NCBI RefSeq assembly: GCF_003130705.1
Contig: NZ_CP021355.1
Coordinates: 310,001-374,000, forward strand
Origin: Rhodococcus oxybenzonivorans
GTDB lineage: Bacteria; Actinomycetota; Actinomycetes; Mycobacteriales; Mycobacteriaceae
Length of the DNA: 64,000 nt
Direction: 5' to 3'
Under the pieces are notes generated by a model that saw only the letters and a program-made list of their open reading frames with translations, did no database searches and was not told the DNA's origin. Each line of letters opens with the position of its first letter. Within the stretch, counting starts at the first letter, position 1. Position numbers and translations under genes: made by a program. Shown in pieces: positions 7,705 through 16,751 of this stretch.

Positions 7705-9219
7705 TCAGCTGGCCCGGTCGCTGCCGGGTTGCCCGGCGAACGCCCATGCGTAGTTCGTTGCGTCCTGTCCTTGTTCCTCCGGCGACAGACTCATGTAGTC
7801 CAGGGCGCCGTCGATAGTCGGTGGTTGGATGACCCCGCTCAAGAAGCGATCAATGATCGTGAGTTGCCCGGCGAAGCGCTCCGGGTTCTGCTCATAGACC
7901 CACTTGCATGGTTCTGAACAGAAAAGGAGGCGGCGATCGGCCGTGTCCACTATCAGCGGCTCGGGAGTGTCCAACTTGCCGGCCAGGAAGCCGGCTGGGT
8001 TGACGAGCGGGATCTGGCACATGTTGCAGACCATCGGAAACGTTTCGGGCAGTGTGAGTTCGGTCTTTCCGGCGCGGACGTTCTCAGTGATTACGTCCCA
8101 TACCTTGCCGAACGTATCGTTCCAGCCGGGGTACTTCTCCTCGAGCCATACGCGTTCCTCAGGCGAGACACCTGCATCAGGGTTCCACCAGACGGTCGGT
8201 CGCCACGTCCATACGCCAAGATGAAGGCCGTGGTGATACCAGTCCAACTCCTCGAGGAAATGGTCTTCCCAATACCACGGAACCTCGAGCCCGAAGTCTC
8301 GAAACTGATCCATGAACTGTTTGATCACCATCTCGCTCATGAACTCCTTGAACGAATGCTTGCGGTGCTCGAGGGGCGTGTAGTAGTCCATCGACAAACC
8401 GGTCAGCAGAGCGAAGATATGCCAGGTGCGCCAGAACATATGATCGACGAGCTTTTGCGCGACGTCCGCTCGGCCGTTGGTGATGAGGACCTTGATCGTC
8501 GGTTCCCCCTGCTGCGCATGCCGGGCCTCGTCCGTCTGGATAGACGAGATCAATGACGCGAAATCGACGTCGCCGACCTTCATCGCGTCGGCAGCCATTC
8601 CAAGGAACTGCAAGTTCGTGAATCCGGTCTCGAAGGTGAAGGTCAGCTGGATGGCCGTGGATACAGCGTCGTTAGCCGTGAACATGTCGTCGAAGAGGCT
8701 GCGTGCAGCGACCGCACCCCATTCGTTGGTATGAAACGCCTTGTGCGCCCAATCTGCTCGAGGTTCCTTCGCCAGCAGTCCGTGGGGAACGAAGGTCTGA
8801 ATCTGGCCGTGCCTGGTCTCGTCGAGCGTCCCGTAAGTGGCCATGTTCCGCCACGCCGCACAACGGCCGAACCGCCCCATGCGGGCTTCACCGAGACCGG
8901 CGAGATACTCGGGAACTGCGATGGCACCGTAATGCGCCAGGATCGCCGACTTCCAACCGGGGTCGAGGCTTTCGTACATCGCCGACCGGGCGAGGATGGA
9001 ATTGACCGCGTATACAGATGTGTCCTTGTCGACCTGATTGTGGACGTACTCCGGGTATGTGATTTTGTACGGTTCGTCCCAGATCCACCACTTCTCCGCC
9101 GGTACTCCGTAGCTGTTGGACTGAATCTGCGGCCACACCTGATCTTCCTCGACATATCGGAGTGTCCAGTTCATGTCCCGCGTCAGGTCGTACCATTCGG
9201 ATCGCGCCAACTGTGGCAT
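7705..9219 (-). CDS. tmoA: Diiron monooxygenase hydroxylase alpha subunit (TmoA/IsoA-type)
   Basis: 504 aa from ATG 9219 (AAGGAAG upstream). The diiron ligands fall at the same positions as in toluene-4-monooxygenase TmoA: Glu104, Glu134-xx-His137 (DETRHG), Glu197 (TFETGF) and Glu231-xx-His234 (DEARHA). Near the C-terminus CNMC and CSEPC form a four-cysteine YHS-like metal site that TmoA lacks. The protein would hydroxylate an aromatic ring or epoxidise an alkene. Sequence feel and operon order (A to F without tmoS/T) are compatible with either toluene- or isoprene-type enzymes; no glutathione transferase genes of the iso cluster are present, so the substrate is open. Confidence 0.93.
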   Translation of the reverse strand: MPQLARSEWYDLTRDMNWTLRYVEEDQVWPQIQSNSYGVPAEKWWIWDEPYKITYPEYVHNQVDKDTSVYAVNSILARSAMYESLDPGWKSAILAHYGAIAVPEYLAGLGEARMGRFGRCAAWRNMATYGTLDETRHGQIQTFVPHGLLAKEPRADWAHKAFHTNEWGAVAARSLFDDMFTANDAVSTAIQLTFTFETGFTNLQFLGMAADAMKVGDVDFASLISSIQTDEARHAQQGEPTIKVLITNGRADVAQKLVDHMFWRTWHIFALLTGLSMDYYTPLEHRKHSFKEFMSEMVIKQFMDQFRDFGLEVPWYWEDHFLEELDWYHHGLHLGVWTWRPTVWWNPDAGVSPEERVWLEEKYPGWNDTFGKVWDVITENVRAGKTELTLPETFPMVCNMCQIPLVNPAGFLAGKLDTPEPLIVDTADRRLLFCSEPCKWVYEQNPERFAGQLTIIDRFLSGVIQPPTIDGALDYMSLSPEEQGQDATNYAWAFAGQPGSDRAS

Positions 9220-9503
9220 GTTGTCTTCCTTACCCTTGTTCTTGGTGTGCGGACCGTGCCGTGCCGCAAGCCGCGGCCGCTGTCGAAGTCTCATGTCCCG
9301 GCCCGGTGGCCTGCACCGGACTCGCAATGGTGAATAAAACGCTCGCCGAATGCGTCCGAAAGCCGGCAACAAGGTGTTTCGTATGCCTATGAGGCCGGTA
9401 CTCGTACGCTCCGCTGTCAAAATCGAGCGCAGGGCCGCGGGCGACTTCGGTCACTCGAGGTGCCCGAATGCGCACTCGGCAACTCCCGCCGATCCGATCC
9501 CTC

Positions 9504-9914
9504 TTATCCGAGCGTTCGATGTAATTCGAAGGTGTGCAGCACAACGAGCGTGCCGTCCCCGAGGCGAGACGGCCGAATTGCAACCTCGCCCTTGCCGATC
9601 GGGACGGTGTCGTCCACGACCAGAGAGAACTCGCACCGGTCGTATCCGGGTGCGTTCACGTGTATCTCGATCGCATTGGTAGCAGCACATGAACCATGCG
9701 CCAGTATCTCGAAGACTCCCTCGGGCTCGGCGTCGAGGAGTACCCCCCATACTCCGACAACGGCGCCGGTCACTGCGGTGCCATCCTCGCCGACGATCTC
9801 ACCCGCCAGAAGGAGTTCAGTGGTCCCGATGTCAAATTCACGCATCGTGAACGCCACGGGTGAGGCGAGATGTGTCAAGCTCGCCTTGGGGGGCTCGACG
9901 CTGGTGACGGACAT
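9504..9914 (-). CDS. Small beta-sandwich protein of unknown role, first gene of the monooxygenase operon
   Basis: 136 aa from ATG 9914, with a very strong ribosome site (AAGGAGGAGAGG). Residues around GEIVGEDGTAVTGAVVGVWG resemble the conserved strand pair of intradiol dioxygenase / transthyretin-like folds. The Tyr and His iron ligands of true dioxygenases are not evident. No signal peptide. A 284-bp gap separates it from the alpha subunit, so it may have its own transcript. Function unknown; it could be an accessory or substrate-binding protein for the monooxygenase. Confidence 0.6.
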   Translation of the reverse strand: MSVTSVEPPKASLTHLASPVAFTMREFDIGTTELLLAGEIVGEDGTAVTGAVVGVWGVLLDAEPEGVFEILAHGSCAATNAIEIHVNAPGYDRCEFSLVVDDTVPIGKGEVAIRPSRLGDGTLVVLHTFELHRTLG

Positions 9915-10270
9915 ATGAATCCTCTCCTCCTTATCCGGACGGCCGGTAGTCCTACCGAGTCCGATCCATGCGGGAATGCCGGTAAAGCACATGAAACAAC
10001 TAAATTACACAGGCGCACAAAGTAATTCGCGGACTCGACGGTCGAGTGCCAGTCCTCCGCCGTCGATCCAGGTCTCCGACGGAAGCACATGATCCGGACG
10101 GGACGGCCCGTGCCTTCCAATCAATGCGTTCTCCCTCGATCGATGACCAGAGGGGAGGCGGTGTGCTGGCGCGGGGTTTTGTCCCCTGTCTGACTCTGAC
10201 GACATATCGCCATGACGCTCACCTTCTTTCATAGCTACGTCCGAATGGGTCCTCGCTCGTGTAGGCAAAA

Positions 10271-10286
10271 TGTTAGGTGCATCACA
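10271..10286. promoter_or_regulatory. CRP/GlxR-like site upstream of the monooxygenase operon
   Basis: TGTTA-N6-TCACA, one mismatch from the CRP/GlxR consensus, about 360 bp upstream of the first operon gene. Confidence 0.35.
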
Positions 10287-10360
10287 CATCGACGAGTGTC
10301 CACCTGGCGCAGGGACTGGCCGGATTGCGCAACGAGTTCGAAATCGGGCGGATCGCCGTT

Positions 10361-10376
10361 TACTACGTTCGTAGTA
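10361..10376. promoter_or_regulatory. Perfect inverted repeat, possible operator
   Basis: TACTACG-TT-CGTAGTA, 7-bp arms, in the non-coding stretch between the monooxygenase operon and the AraC relic. Suited to a dimeric regulator; no promoter could be fixed. Confidence 0.3.
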
Positions 10377-10479
10377 CGGGTTTGCGATGGCGGAGGCTCT
10401 ACCCGCCTTCGGTCGTCGGCGGCGAAACGGCCGGAGTGTCGGAAACCCGGCGATAGGCCACATCGGTGCGGATCCGCCT

Positions 10480-11150
10480 GAACTCAGGCCCTGGTGGGCG
10501 CGTTCGAGCCGGATTTCGCGAGATAGAACAGGGGTGAGAGATAGACGTACCGTGCGGATCTGTCCTGCAGGTGCGTGCGCTGACTCCGACGAGTTGCGCC
10601 AGTTTGCTGACGGTGCACGGCTCCTCGGTGGGCGTGGATCACAGCGAGGATCGTCTTGATCGTGCGGGTTGGGCGGCAGCCGGTACCGACCGGATCAGCA
10701 GTCCGAGTAGGCATAACTGCCGCGAGGAGTAGACCGGTGCTCAACGCTTGTACCGACTGCGGGAGATGAGCGGTTGTGCCGCAGGCTGTGGTCCGCGTTC
10801 CGGTCGCCGGTGAGGGGTCGGACCAGCGCCAACCAGCTTGCGCCCTTCCGGCTGGACAGATCGAGTGCCGGGTCGAACGTCGCCAACGTACAGGGCGTCC
10901 GCCCGCCCACGGGCGAAGCGCAATGCGAAGACTTACCGGGCTGCTGTTATCAGTCCCGGGCACCGCCCTGATCGCGCCCGAGTCGATCGAGCGAGACACA
11001 TTCGTCCAGGGGAGGTGCACCCCTTGACGCCGGCAACCGCGTGCAGGCCGCGGCAGCCACAGGATCGCGCCTCCTTGCTGTAGCGCAAGCTGAACATCTT
11101 CGACATGGCAGTCAGTGACGGTTCGCCGCTGCTGCCCGGATGACATGAGC
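10480..11150 (-). pseudogene. AraC-family regulator pseudogene
   Basis: The C-terminal part reads, across several frames, as an AraC helix-turn-helix region: TIKTILAVIHAHRGA, then VSKLAQLVGVSARTC, then RYVYLSPLFYL and RLERAHQGLSS. Upstream, GLLLAAVMPT matches the linker of the AraC_binding_2 type. No single open frame covers it. It resembles the intact AraC gene at 16752-17756 and is likely a dead regulator of the monooxygenase operon. Confidence 0.6.
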
Positions 11151-11614
11151 TGCGCTCCACGTCGGCGCTCGTACCGGTACGAGCGCCGAGGCCACCCCGG
11201 TCACGCGTGGGCGAGGCCCGAATCGGTCCGCTCACACACAATCGACTTTCGACGACACGTGCCCACCAATCGCGGCCGGGCAGCCACGTGAGGATCGCCA
11301 CGAGACGCTCCGCGGCAGCACGTGCGCCTGCCCTCGATGAGCGTGATTCCTCCCCGGCAGCCCACACCGGAAACGTCACCCGGATCGTCGTCGCCGACGG
11401 ATTGGCCGGCGTGCTGTTCCTCGCCTCGCCCTTCACCAAGAACCGGGCACCGAGGCCTCGGCACCGACTAGCACGGTGTGCAGAAACATCGTCTCCACCA
11501 TCGGCTGGCACCCGTCTACCCGTTCGGCGTCCTGGTCACCTACGCGCTGCCAGCCCGCGACGGGCCGGAACGGGCATGTCGAGTTCGCGTGGCGATGAAC
11601 CGACCGCGGCGCGG
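11151..11614. other. No recognisable gene
   Basis: Short open frames exist on both strands, but none has a convincing start or family resemblance. Probably decayed DNA plus the promoter region of the kinase gene. Confidence 0.4.
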
Positions 11615-11630
11615 TGTGACCGGCGTCACA
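11615..11630. promoter_or_regulatory. Perfect CRP/GlxR-type site
   Basis: TGTGA-CCGGCG-TCACA, an exact match to the TGTGA-N6-TCACA consensus, 113 bp before the PknK-like gene. Confidence 0.5.
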
Positions 11631-11742
11631 ATGGCTGTAGACTTTGATGTTGTGACCGAGCCTGTGCCGTCGACTCGGCGGCAGGGGCGGACATGACTGA
11701 GAAGCGGACGACCTCCGTTCCCCGCCACGAATCGAACTGCCT

Positions 11743-14700
11743 ATGTCCGAGGCCAAGCCTGAAGACACTCAGCGCGACCAGGGTCCCGATGCAGTCGGTG
11801 CCGAACTCGATGCCGAGGGGTTCGAGGAGGCGCACGAGATCGGCCGGGGCGGATTCGGCACGGTCTACCGATGTTGGGAAAGTTCACTCGATCGAGTCGT
11901 GGCGGTCAAGATTCTCTCTGCGGACCTCGATACCGAAAGCCGCAGGCGTTTCGTCCGTGAGCAAAAGGCAATGGCTCAGCTCTCTGGACACCCCAACGTG
12001 GTGGAAGTGCTTCAGGCCGGAGTCACCATTAGGGGTCGTCCGTTCATCGTGATGCCTTATCACCGTCGCGACTCCCTTCGGGTGCGAATTCACCGCGGTG
12101 GTCCGCTCAACTGGCCCGAGGCACTGCGGATAGGAGTGAAACTTGCAGGAGCGCTCGAGACTGCGCACCGCCTCGGCATATTGCATCGCGACGTCAAGCC
12201 GGGCAATGTCCTGCTCACCGGATACGGTGAACCGCAGCTCACTGATTTCGGGATCGCGCGCATCATGGGAGCATTCGAGACCGCAACCGGAGCAGTGGTC
12301 GGCTCGCCCGCCTACACCGCCCCGGAAGTGCTCAACGGTGCGCGTCCCACCGCCGCATCCGATGTGTACAGCCTCGGCGCCACCTTGTTTTGCCTCGTCA
12401 CCGGCCATGCGGCCCTCGAGCGTCACAGTGGCGAAGATGTCGTCGCGCAGTTTCTGCGCGTCGCCTCCGCGCCGGTGCCCAACCTCCAAGGGGCGTTCCC
12501 TCGGGATTTCGTTCGCGCTATCGAATGTGCGATGGCAAGTGCGCCCGCGGATCGACCGGCATCGGCTGCGGACTTTGGCAACCAGCTCCGCGACGTCCAA
12601 CGCCGTCATGGCCATCGCGTCGACGACATGGCCCTCGACCAAGACGTCGACCAGCCGCATTCCCGCGAGGAGCCCCACCAGGACGCTTGGCGCGCGAAAT
12701 CACCGATCAGCCACGCTTCGAGCCCCGTCGCACGTTCGCCCGCGGCCGCACCCCCCAGCGTCGCAACCAAATTTCGGCCGCCCACCGCCGCACGTGCCCT
12801 CGTCGGGCGCATGAGATTGATCGATCGGATGCGCGCTGCCGAACGCAAACGGTTGATCGTGATTCACGCACCAGCAGGATTCGGCAAGAGCACCCTGGCC
12901 GCACAGTGGCGCGACGTCCTTATTGCCGAGGGCGTTTCGGTTGCCTGGTTCAGCATCGACAATGACGACAACAACGTCATCTGGTTTCTGGGGCATCTGG
13001 TCGAAGCCATCCAACAGGTACGGCCCAATCTGGCGACGGAGCTACGACAAGAACTCGAGGAACATGGTGACGAAGCTGAGCGATACGTTGTGACGTCACT
13101 GATCAACGAAATACACTCTACACGAGAGCGATTCGCAGTGATAGTCGACGACTGGCACCGGATCTCCGATCCCGAGACCATTGGTGCGATGAAGTTCCTG
13201 CTGGAGAACGGCTGTCACCACCTGCAAATCATCGTGACGAGCCGAACCCGAGTCGGCCTGCCGTTGAGTCACATGGGGGTAGCCGATGAACTGGTCGAAA
13301 TAGACTCCGCTGATTTACGTTTCGACCTCCATGAGTCGTACCAATTCTTGGTCGACCTGTGTGGTCTGACACTCGATGACCGTGAGGTCGCCGAGCTTCG
13401 ACAATCAACCGACGGATGGGTCGCAGCCCTGCAACTGGCATCTCTGTCACTTCGAAATCTCGAGGACCCGGCCGAGTTGATCAGCCACCTGTCGGGACGA
13501 CATCGCGCCATTGCCGAATACCTGGCCGAAAACGTGCTGAGCACACTCGAGCCGCGGCTACTCGACTTCATGCTCCGCACCTCGATTGCCGAGCGGATCT
13601 GTGCAGACCTGGCAGCAGCGTTGACCGAACGCGAACACTGCCAATCTCTTCTCGAGGAGGTCGAAGAGTGTGACCTGTTTCTTCGTGCGCTCGACGAGGA
13701 AAGGGAATGGTTTCGCTATCACCACCTGTTCGCCGATTTCCTCCGCCGCCGCCTCGAATGCGACCATCCCGAGCAAGTTCCCGCGTTACACCGCATAGCG
13801 GCGCTGTGGTTCGCCGATCACGCGCTGCTCAGCGAAGCGGTCGACCACTCACTGAAGGCGGGGGATCGAGAACGGGCCGCCGAGTTGATCGAGGCGCACG
13901 GAATGGAACTCATCGAGCACTCACAGATGAGCACGCTGCTCGGGTTGATCGCGAAGCTACCAAAGACTCTGGTAGCAGCTCGTTCCCGTCTTCAGATCCT
14001 ACTCGGATGGGCTCATGTCCTGCTGCACCATCGACCCGAGGCCACCCACGCCTCGTTGGAAACCGTGAAGTCGGCCCTGACGCGTGAAGGGTCGCACTCG
14101 ACAGACGCCGAAGACCAGATGCTGGAGGCGTCCCTCGTCCAAGCCGTGGGTGACTTGTTTGCCGACCGGGTGGAAGGACTGTTCGAGCGGGCATCGGAGT
14201 GCTTGACCAGGCCGGAAACGTTGCGGCCATTCGTCGTAGCCGCCGCTGCCAATGTTGCCTCCTTCGAGGCGCTCTACAGGTTCGATTTCGACTCGACCCG
14301 CCGCTGGCAAGAATGGGCCTCGCCCTACCACGAGCGAACCAGCGGTCCGTTCACCGTGTGGTACGGGTATTTTTTCGCTGGCATCGCCGCACACGAGCAA
14401 CTCGACATCCCAGCTGCCGAGGACTACTTTCGTGAGGCGCTCCGCTTGGCGCGAGAGGCCGGAACCAACTACTCCATCCGACTTGCCGGCGCGGCGCTCG
14501 GTGAACTGCTATACGAGCGCGGCGACTTGGACGAGGCCGAACACCTCCTCGACGAAAGTCATCAACTCGGCTCCGAAGGCGGAGTCGTGGACATCATGCT
14601 GATCACCTACGGAACCGGGGCACGGATAAAGGCACTCCGCGGCGACATCGACGCAGCCGCACGACGCCTCGACGAGGGAGCCGGGATTTCCGCGACGCTT

Positions 14701-15273
14701 TCACTCCCGCGCCTGGCAGCTCGGATCGAGAACGAACGAATACGGTGCGGCCTTGTCGATGCCTCCGGCAGTTTCGCCGTGCGAACCCGCAGCGAATCCG
14801 CCGATACCGAATCTCTCGCGCAGACGCCGCAACAAGATGGCATCGCCGTGATCACCGAGGAACTTCGAGAAGACTCCTCGATACGTCTGCTGCTTCACGA
14901 CGGATCCCCGCAGCAGGTCGCTCTCGCGTGTACCCGCGCGGCGGCACACGCGCAGCGAATCCCGCACGAACGGCAGAGAGCGCATCTCCAAGCCCAAATG
15001 CTGCTCGCGTCCAGCCTTTTTGCGGCGGGACAAGTCGAGTCGGCCAAGGAAGTCGCTGCACCCGCCGTGCGCAGATCCGCCGAACTTGGACTCAAACAGT
15101 TTCTCATCGAGGGCGGACCACAGATGCCCGCACTCGCAAGGAACCTGCTGACGGACAAAGAGCACAACCCATCGGCCTGGCCCCATCTCGACACCGGATT
15201 TCTCTCGGAAGTATCCAATCGGCCATCAATCGGAGGACCGCCCATACCTAGCGTCGGCAACGAAATATGTTAG
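11743..15273 (+). CDS. PknK-like Ser/Thr protein kinase fused to a MalT/LuxR-type NTPase
   Basis: 1176 aa. Residues about 25-290 are a complete Hanks-type kinase: GRGGFG loop, Lys56 in VAVKIL, catalytic HRDVKPGN with Asp150, DFG at 168-170, and SPAYTAPE. A Pro/Ala-rich linker follows. Then comes an AAA/NB-ARC type ATPase with P-loop APAGFGKST at about 376-384 and VDDWHR as Walker B. The C-terminal half is helical-repeat, as in MalT and M. tuberculosis PknK (about 1110 aa). No LuxR helix-turn-helix is seen at the C-terminus, so output is probably by phosphorylating a regulator. Cytoplasmic: no membrane segment. Its position beside the monooxygenase operon and AraC genes suggests a sensory role in substrate induction (inference). 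Confidence 0.92.
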   Translation: MSEAKPEDTQRDQGPDAVGAELDAEGFEEAHEIGRGGFGTVYRCWESSLDRVVAVKILSADLDTESRRRFVREQKAMAQLSGHPNVVEVLQAGVTIRGRPFIVMPYHRRDSLRVRIHRGGPLNWPEALRIGVKLAGALETAHRLGILHRDVKPGNVLLTGYGEPQLTDFGIARIMGAFETATGAVVGSPAYTAPEVLNGARPTAASDVYSLGATLFCLVTGHAALERHSGEDVVAQFLRVASAPVPNLQGAFPRDFVRAIECAMASAPADRPASAADFGNQLRDVQRRHGHRVDDMALDQDVDQPHSREEPHQDAWRAKSPISHASSPVARSPAAAPPSVATKFRPPTAARALVGRMRLIDRMRAAERKRLIVIHAPAGFGKSTLAAQWRDVLIAEGVSVAWFSIDNDDNNVIWFLGHLVEAIQQVRPNLATELRQELEEHGDEAERYVVTSLINEIHSTRERFAVIVDDWHRISDPETIGAMKFLLENGCHHLQIIVTSRTRVGLPLSHMGVADELVEIDSADLRFDLHESYQFLVDLCGLTLDDREVAELRQSTDGWVAALQLASLSLRNLEDPAELISHLSGRHRAIAEYLAENVLSTLEPRLLDFMLRTSIAERICADLAAALTEREHCQSLLEEVEECDLFLRALDEEREWFRYHHLFADFLRRRLECDHPEQVPALHRIAALWFADHALLSEAVDHSLKAGDRERAAELIEAHGMELIEHSQMSTLLGLIAKLPKTLVAARSRLQILLGWAHVLLHHRPEATHASLETVKSALTREGSHSTDAEDQMLEASLVQAVGDLFADRVEGLFERASECLTRPETLRPFVVAAAANVASFEALYRFDFDSTRRWQEWASPYHERTSGPFTVWYGYFFAGIAAHEQLDIPAAEDYFREALRLAREAGTNYSIRLAGAALGELLYERGDLDEAEHLLDESHQLGSEGGVVDIMLITYGTGARIKALRGDIDAAARRLDEGAGISATLSLPRLAARIENERIRCGLVDASGSFAVRTRSESADTESLAQTPQQDGIAVITEELREDSSIRLLLHDGSPQQVALACTRAAAHAQRIPHERQRAHLQAQMLLASSLFAAGQVESAKEVAAPAVRRSAELGLKQFLIEGGPQMPALARNLLTDKEHNPSAWPHLDTGFLSEVSNRPSIGGPPIPSVGNEIC

Positions 15274-15293
15274 AGGGCGTGGCCTAGGTGGCA

Positions 15294-15373
15294 AGTTTCT
15301 TGAGTCAGGTCAGGGCGGCTGCGAGGTGGAGGAACCCTTGTGCGGCCGCGGCGCTCGTAGCGAATGGTCAGCC
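15294..15373 (-). pseudogene. C-terminal remnant of an IS5-family-like transposase
   Basis: Minus-strand reading gives RLTIRYERR, then after a frameshift AQGFLHLAAALT and LKKLAT before a stop, the usual end of IS5-type transposases. One internal stop. Confidence 0.5.
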
Positions 15374-15421
15374 GCCCCGTCACAGGGGCGTCCGGGCGCA
15401 GCATCTGTGTTACACACCGTC

Positions 15422-15640
15422 ACGTGAAACACAATCGGCTAGCCGCGGTTGGCTTCGGCTGGGCGTTCGCGGCTATTCCGCGACCGGGCCCGCAACGACC
15501 TCCGACCGGCGCCGACAGGGCGACCGGCACGCCGCCGCACTGCGCGACGTCTTCAACTGACCGTTAGGTCAGCTCTACCACTGCCTCCAAACTGGCCAAA
15601 CCTAGGACGAATCGAAGGCGTTTTCCTGGCTCAGCCTCCG
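15422..15640 (+). pseudogene. C-terminal remnant of an IS110-family transposase
   Basis: Successive frames read VKHNRLAAVGFGWAFAAI, DRRRQGDRHAAALRDVFN, GQLYHCLQTGQ and DESKAF, the conserved end of IS110-type transposases. Frameshifts and a stop make it non-functional. Confidence 0.6.
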
Positions 15641-16009
15641 TGTGGATCCGGCAACTGCTTGATTTCTACGTTGATCGGAGGAAGCCGGCAAGGAGATTCA
15701 CTTCTCCGGTGCGTGTATGGATTCAAGACATGTTTGGCTCATCGTCATCAGGACATAGCTGACAGGTCACCGACTGCGGAGACCGTGGCGCGTGCCTTCA
15801 ACTCAGCCGCTCGAATCCGATTCCGCCGTTGCTGCCCGTATGGCCGTGGGGATCCGACTACGCGCCGTCACAGAGTGCGTGACGGCGCACCATCGTCGAC
15901 GTTGCCGAGCGGTCCGGGGTCTCCCGGTAAACCGTCACCACATGGCGTAAACGACACGAAGCCGGAGGCCTGTCCGAGATCTCGATGGCCCCATTCGAGC
16001 CCGCGACGT

Positions 16010-16170
16010 ATCACGCCCGACGTCGAGGCCGTGATCGTTACTGTGATGGTCGAAGACCACCACTTCCGCGTCCTCGACGGAACAACGGAGCTATCGCTGC
16101 ATGCCAGAACGACCCACCAAGCCAATCCGCAATTTCAACGCCCACCGACCCGGAAATCGCTAAGCATGTC
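16010..16170 (+). pseudogene. Possible IS481-type integrase C-terminal remnant
   Basis: Reads VTVMVEDHHFRVLDGTTEL...HARTT followed in a shifted frame by KPIRNFNAHRPG, like the tail of actinobacterial IS481 integrases. Weak, short match. Confidence 0.35.
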
Positions 16171-16179
16171 CTGACTACA

Positions 16180-16745
16180 TTTGGTCAAGCATGTCCCGAG
16201 ACCACACACGTCACCGGAAGAGCCGTCACCGACGATCACTGCCTGCCACCCGTCTTCGTGGTCCCATTCCGCGGACTGCGGTCGCCAGGTCGGTCTGACT
16301 TCTTGTCCCTTCTCGCGAATGATCCGGGGGGGTAATGTCGCCGAACTTGACGGCACCGATCGATGGACCGCTGATAGATCGAGCTGGTCGGCCTGTTCGA
16401 TCCCATCGCGGGGTGCGGTATCCATTCGATCCGCCGCCGCCGTCGGCGCGGACAACAGTCGGCCGACCTCGGACAACAGAGATGAACAGCGGTGATCTTC
16501 AGATCGGTCAACTCCGAAGCTCGCATGCCGGTGGTTACCGCGGTCTGCAGTGTGGTCGCGATCCCCAGGTAGGCCGCGTTGGTGTCGTTTCGGCGGAATG
16601 GCCAGGACGCGGCGCATCGTGTCGTCTGTTCCCGATCGCGATTGGGGCGTAGGCGAACAGCGAATGCACCGCCAGTCGGGCACTACGGGTGGGTGGGCGT
16701 TGCCGCGGTCCGTTAATTTCTGGAGCCTACGTCGGTGACCCGTCG
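16180..16745 (-). pseudogene. Degraded tyrosine recombinase
   Basis: Pieces in different frames follow the order of an XerC-type integrase: ARLAVHSLFAYA, MRRVLAIPPKR, ATTLQTAVTTGMRASELTDLK (broken by frame changes). The catalytic Arg of TGMRASEL is present, but no frame is open and the C-terminal catalytic region is not recognisable. Confidence 0.6.
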
Positions 16746-16751
16746 ATGGCC

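Noticed and set aside
9415..9420. TTGACA as a -35 box before the alpha-subunit gene (minus strand)
   Set aside because: No acceptable -10 hexamer at 16-19 bp.
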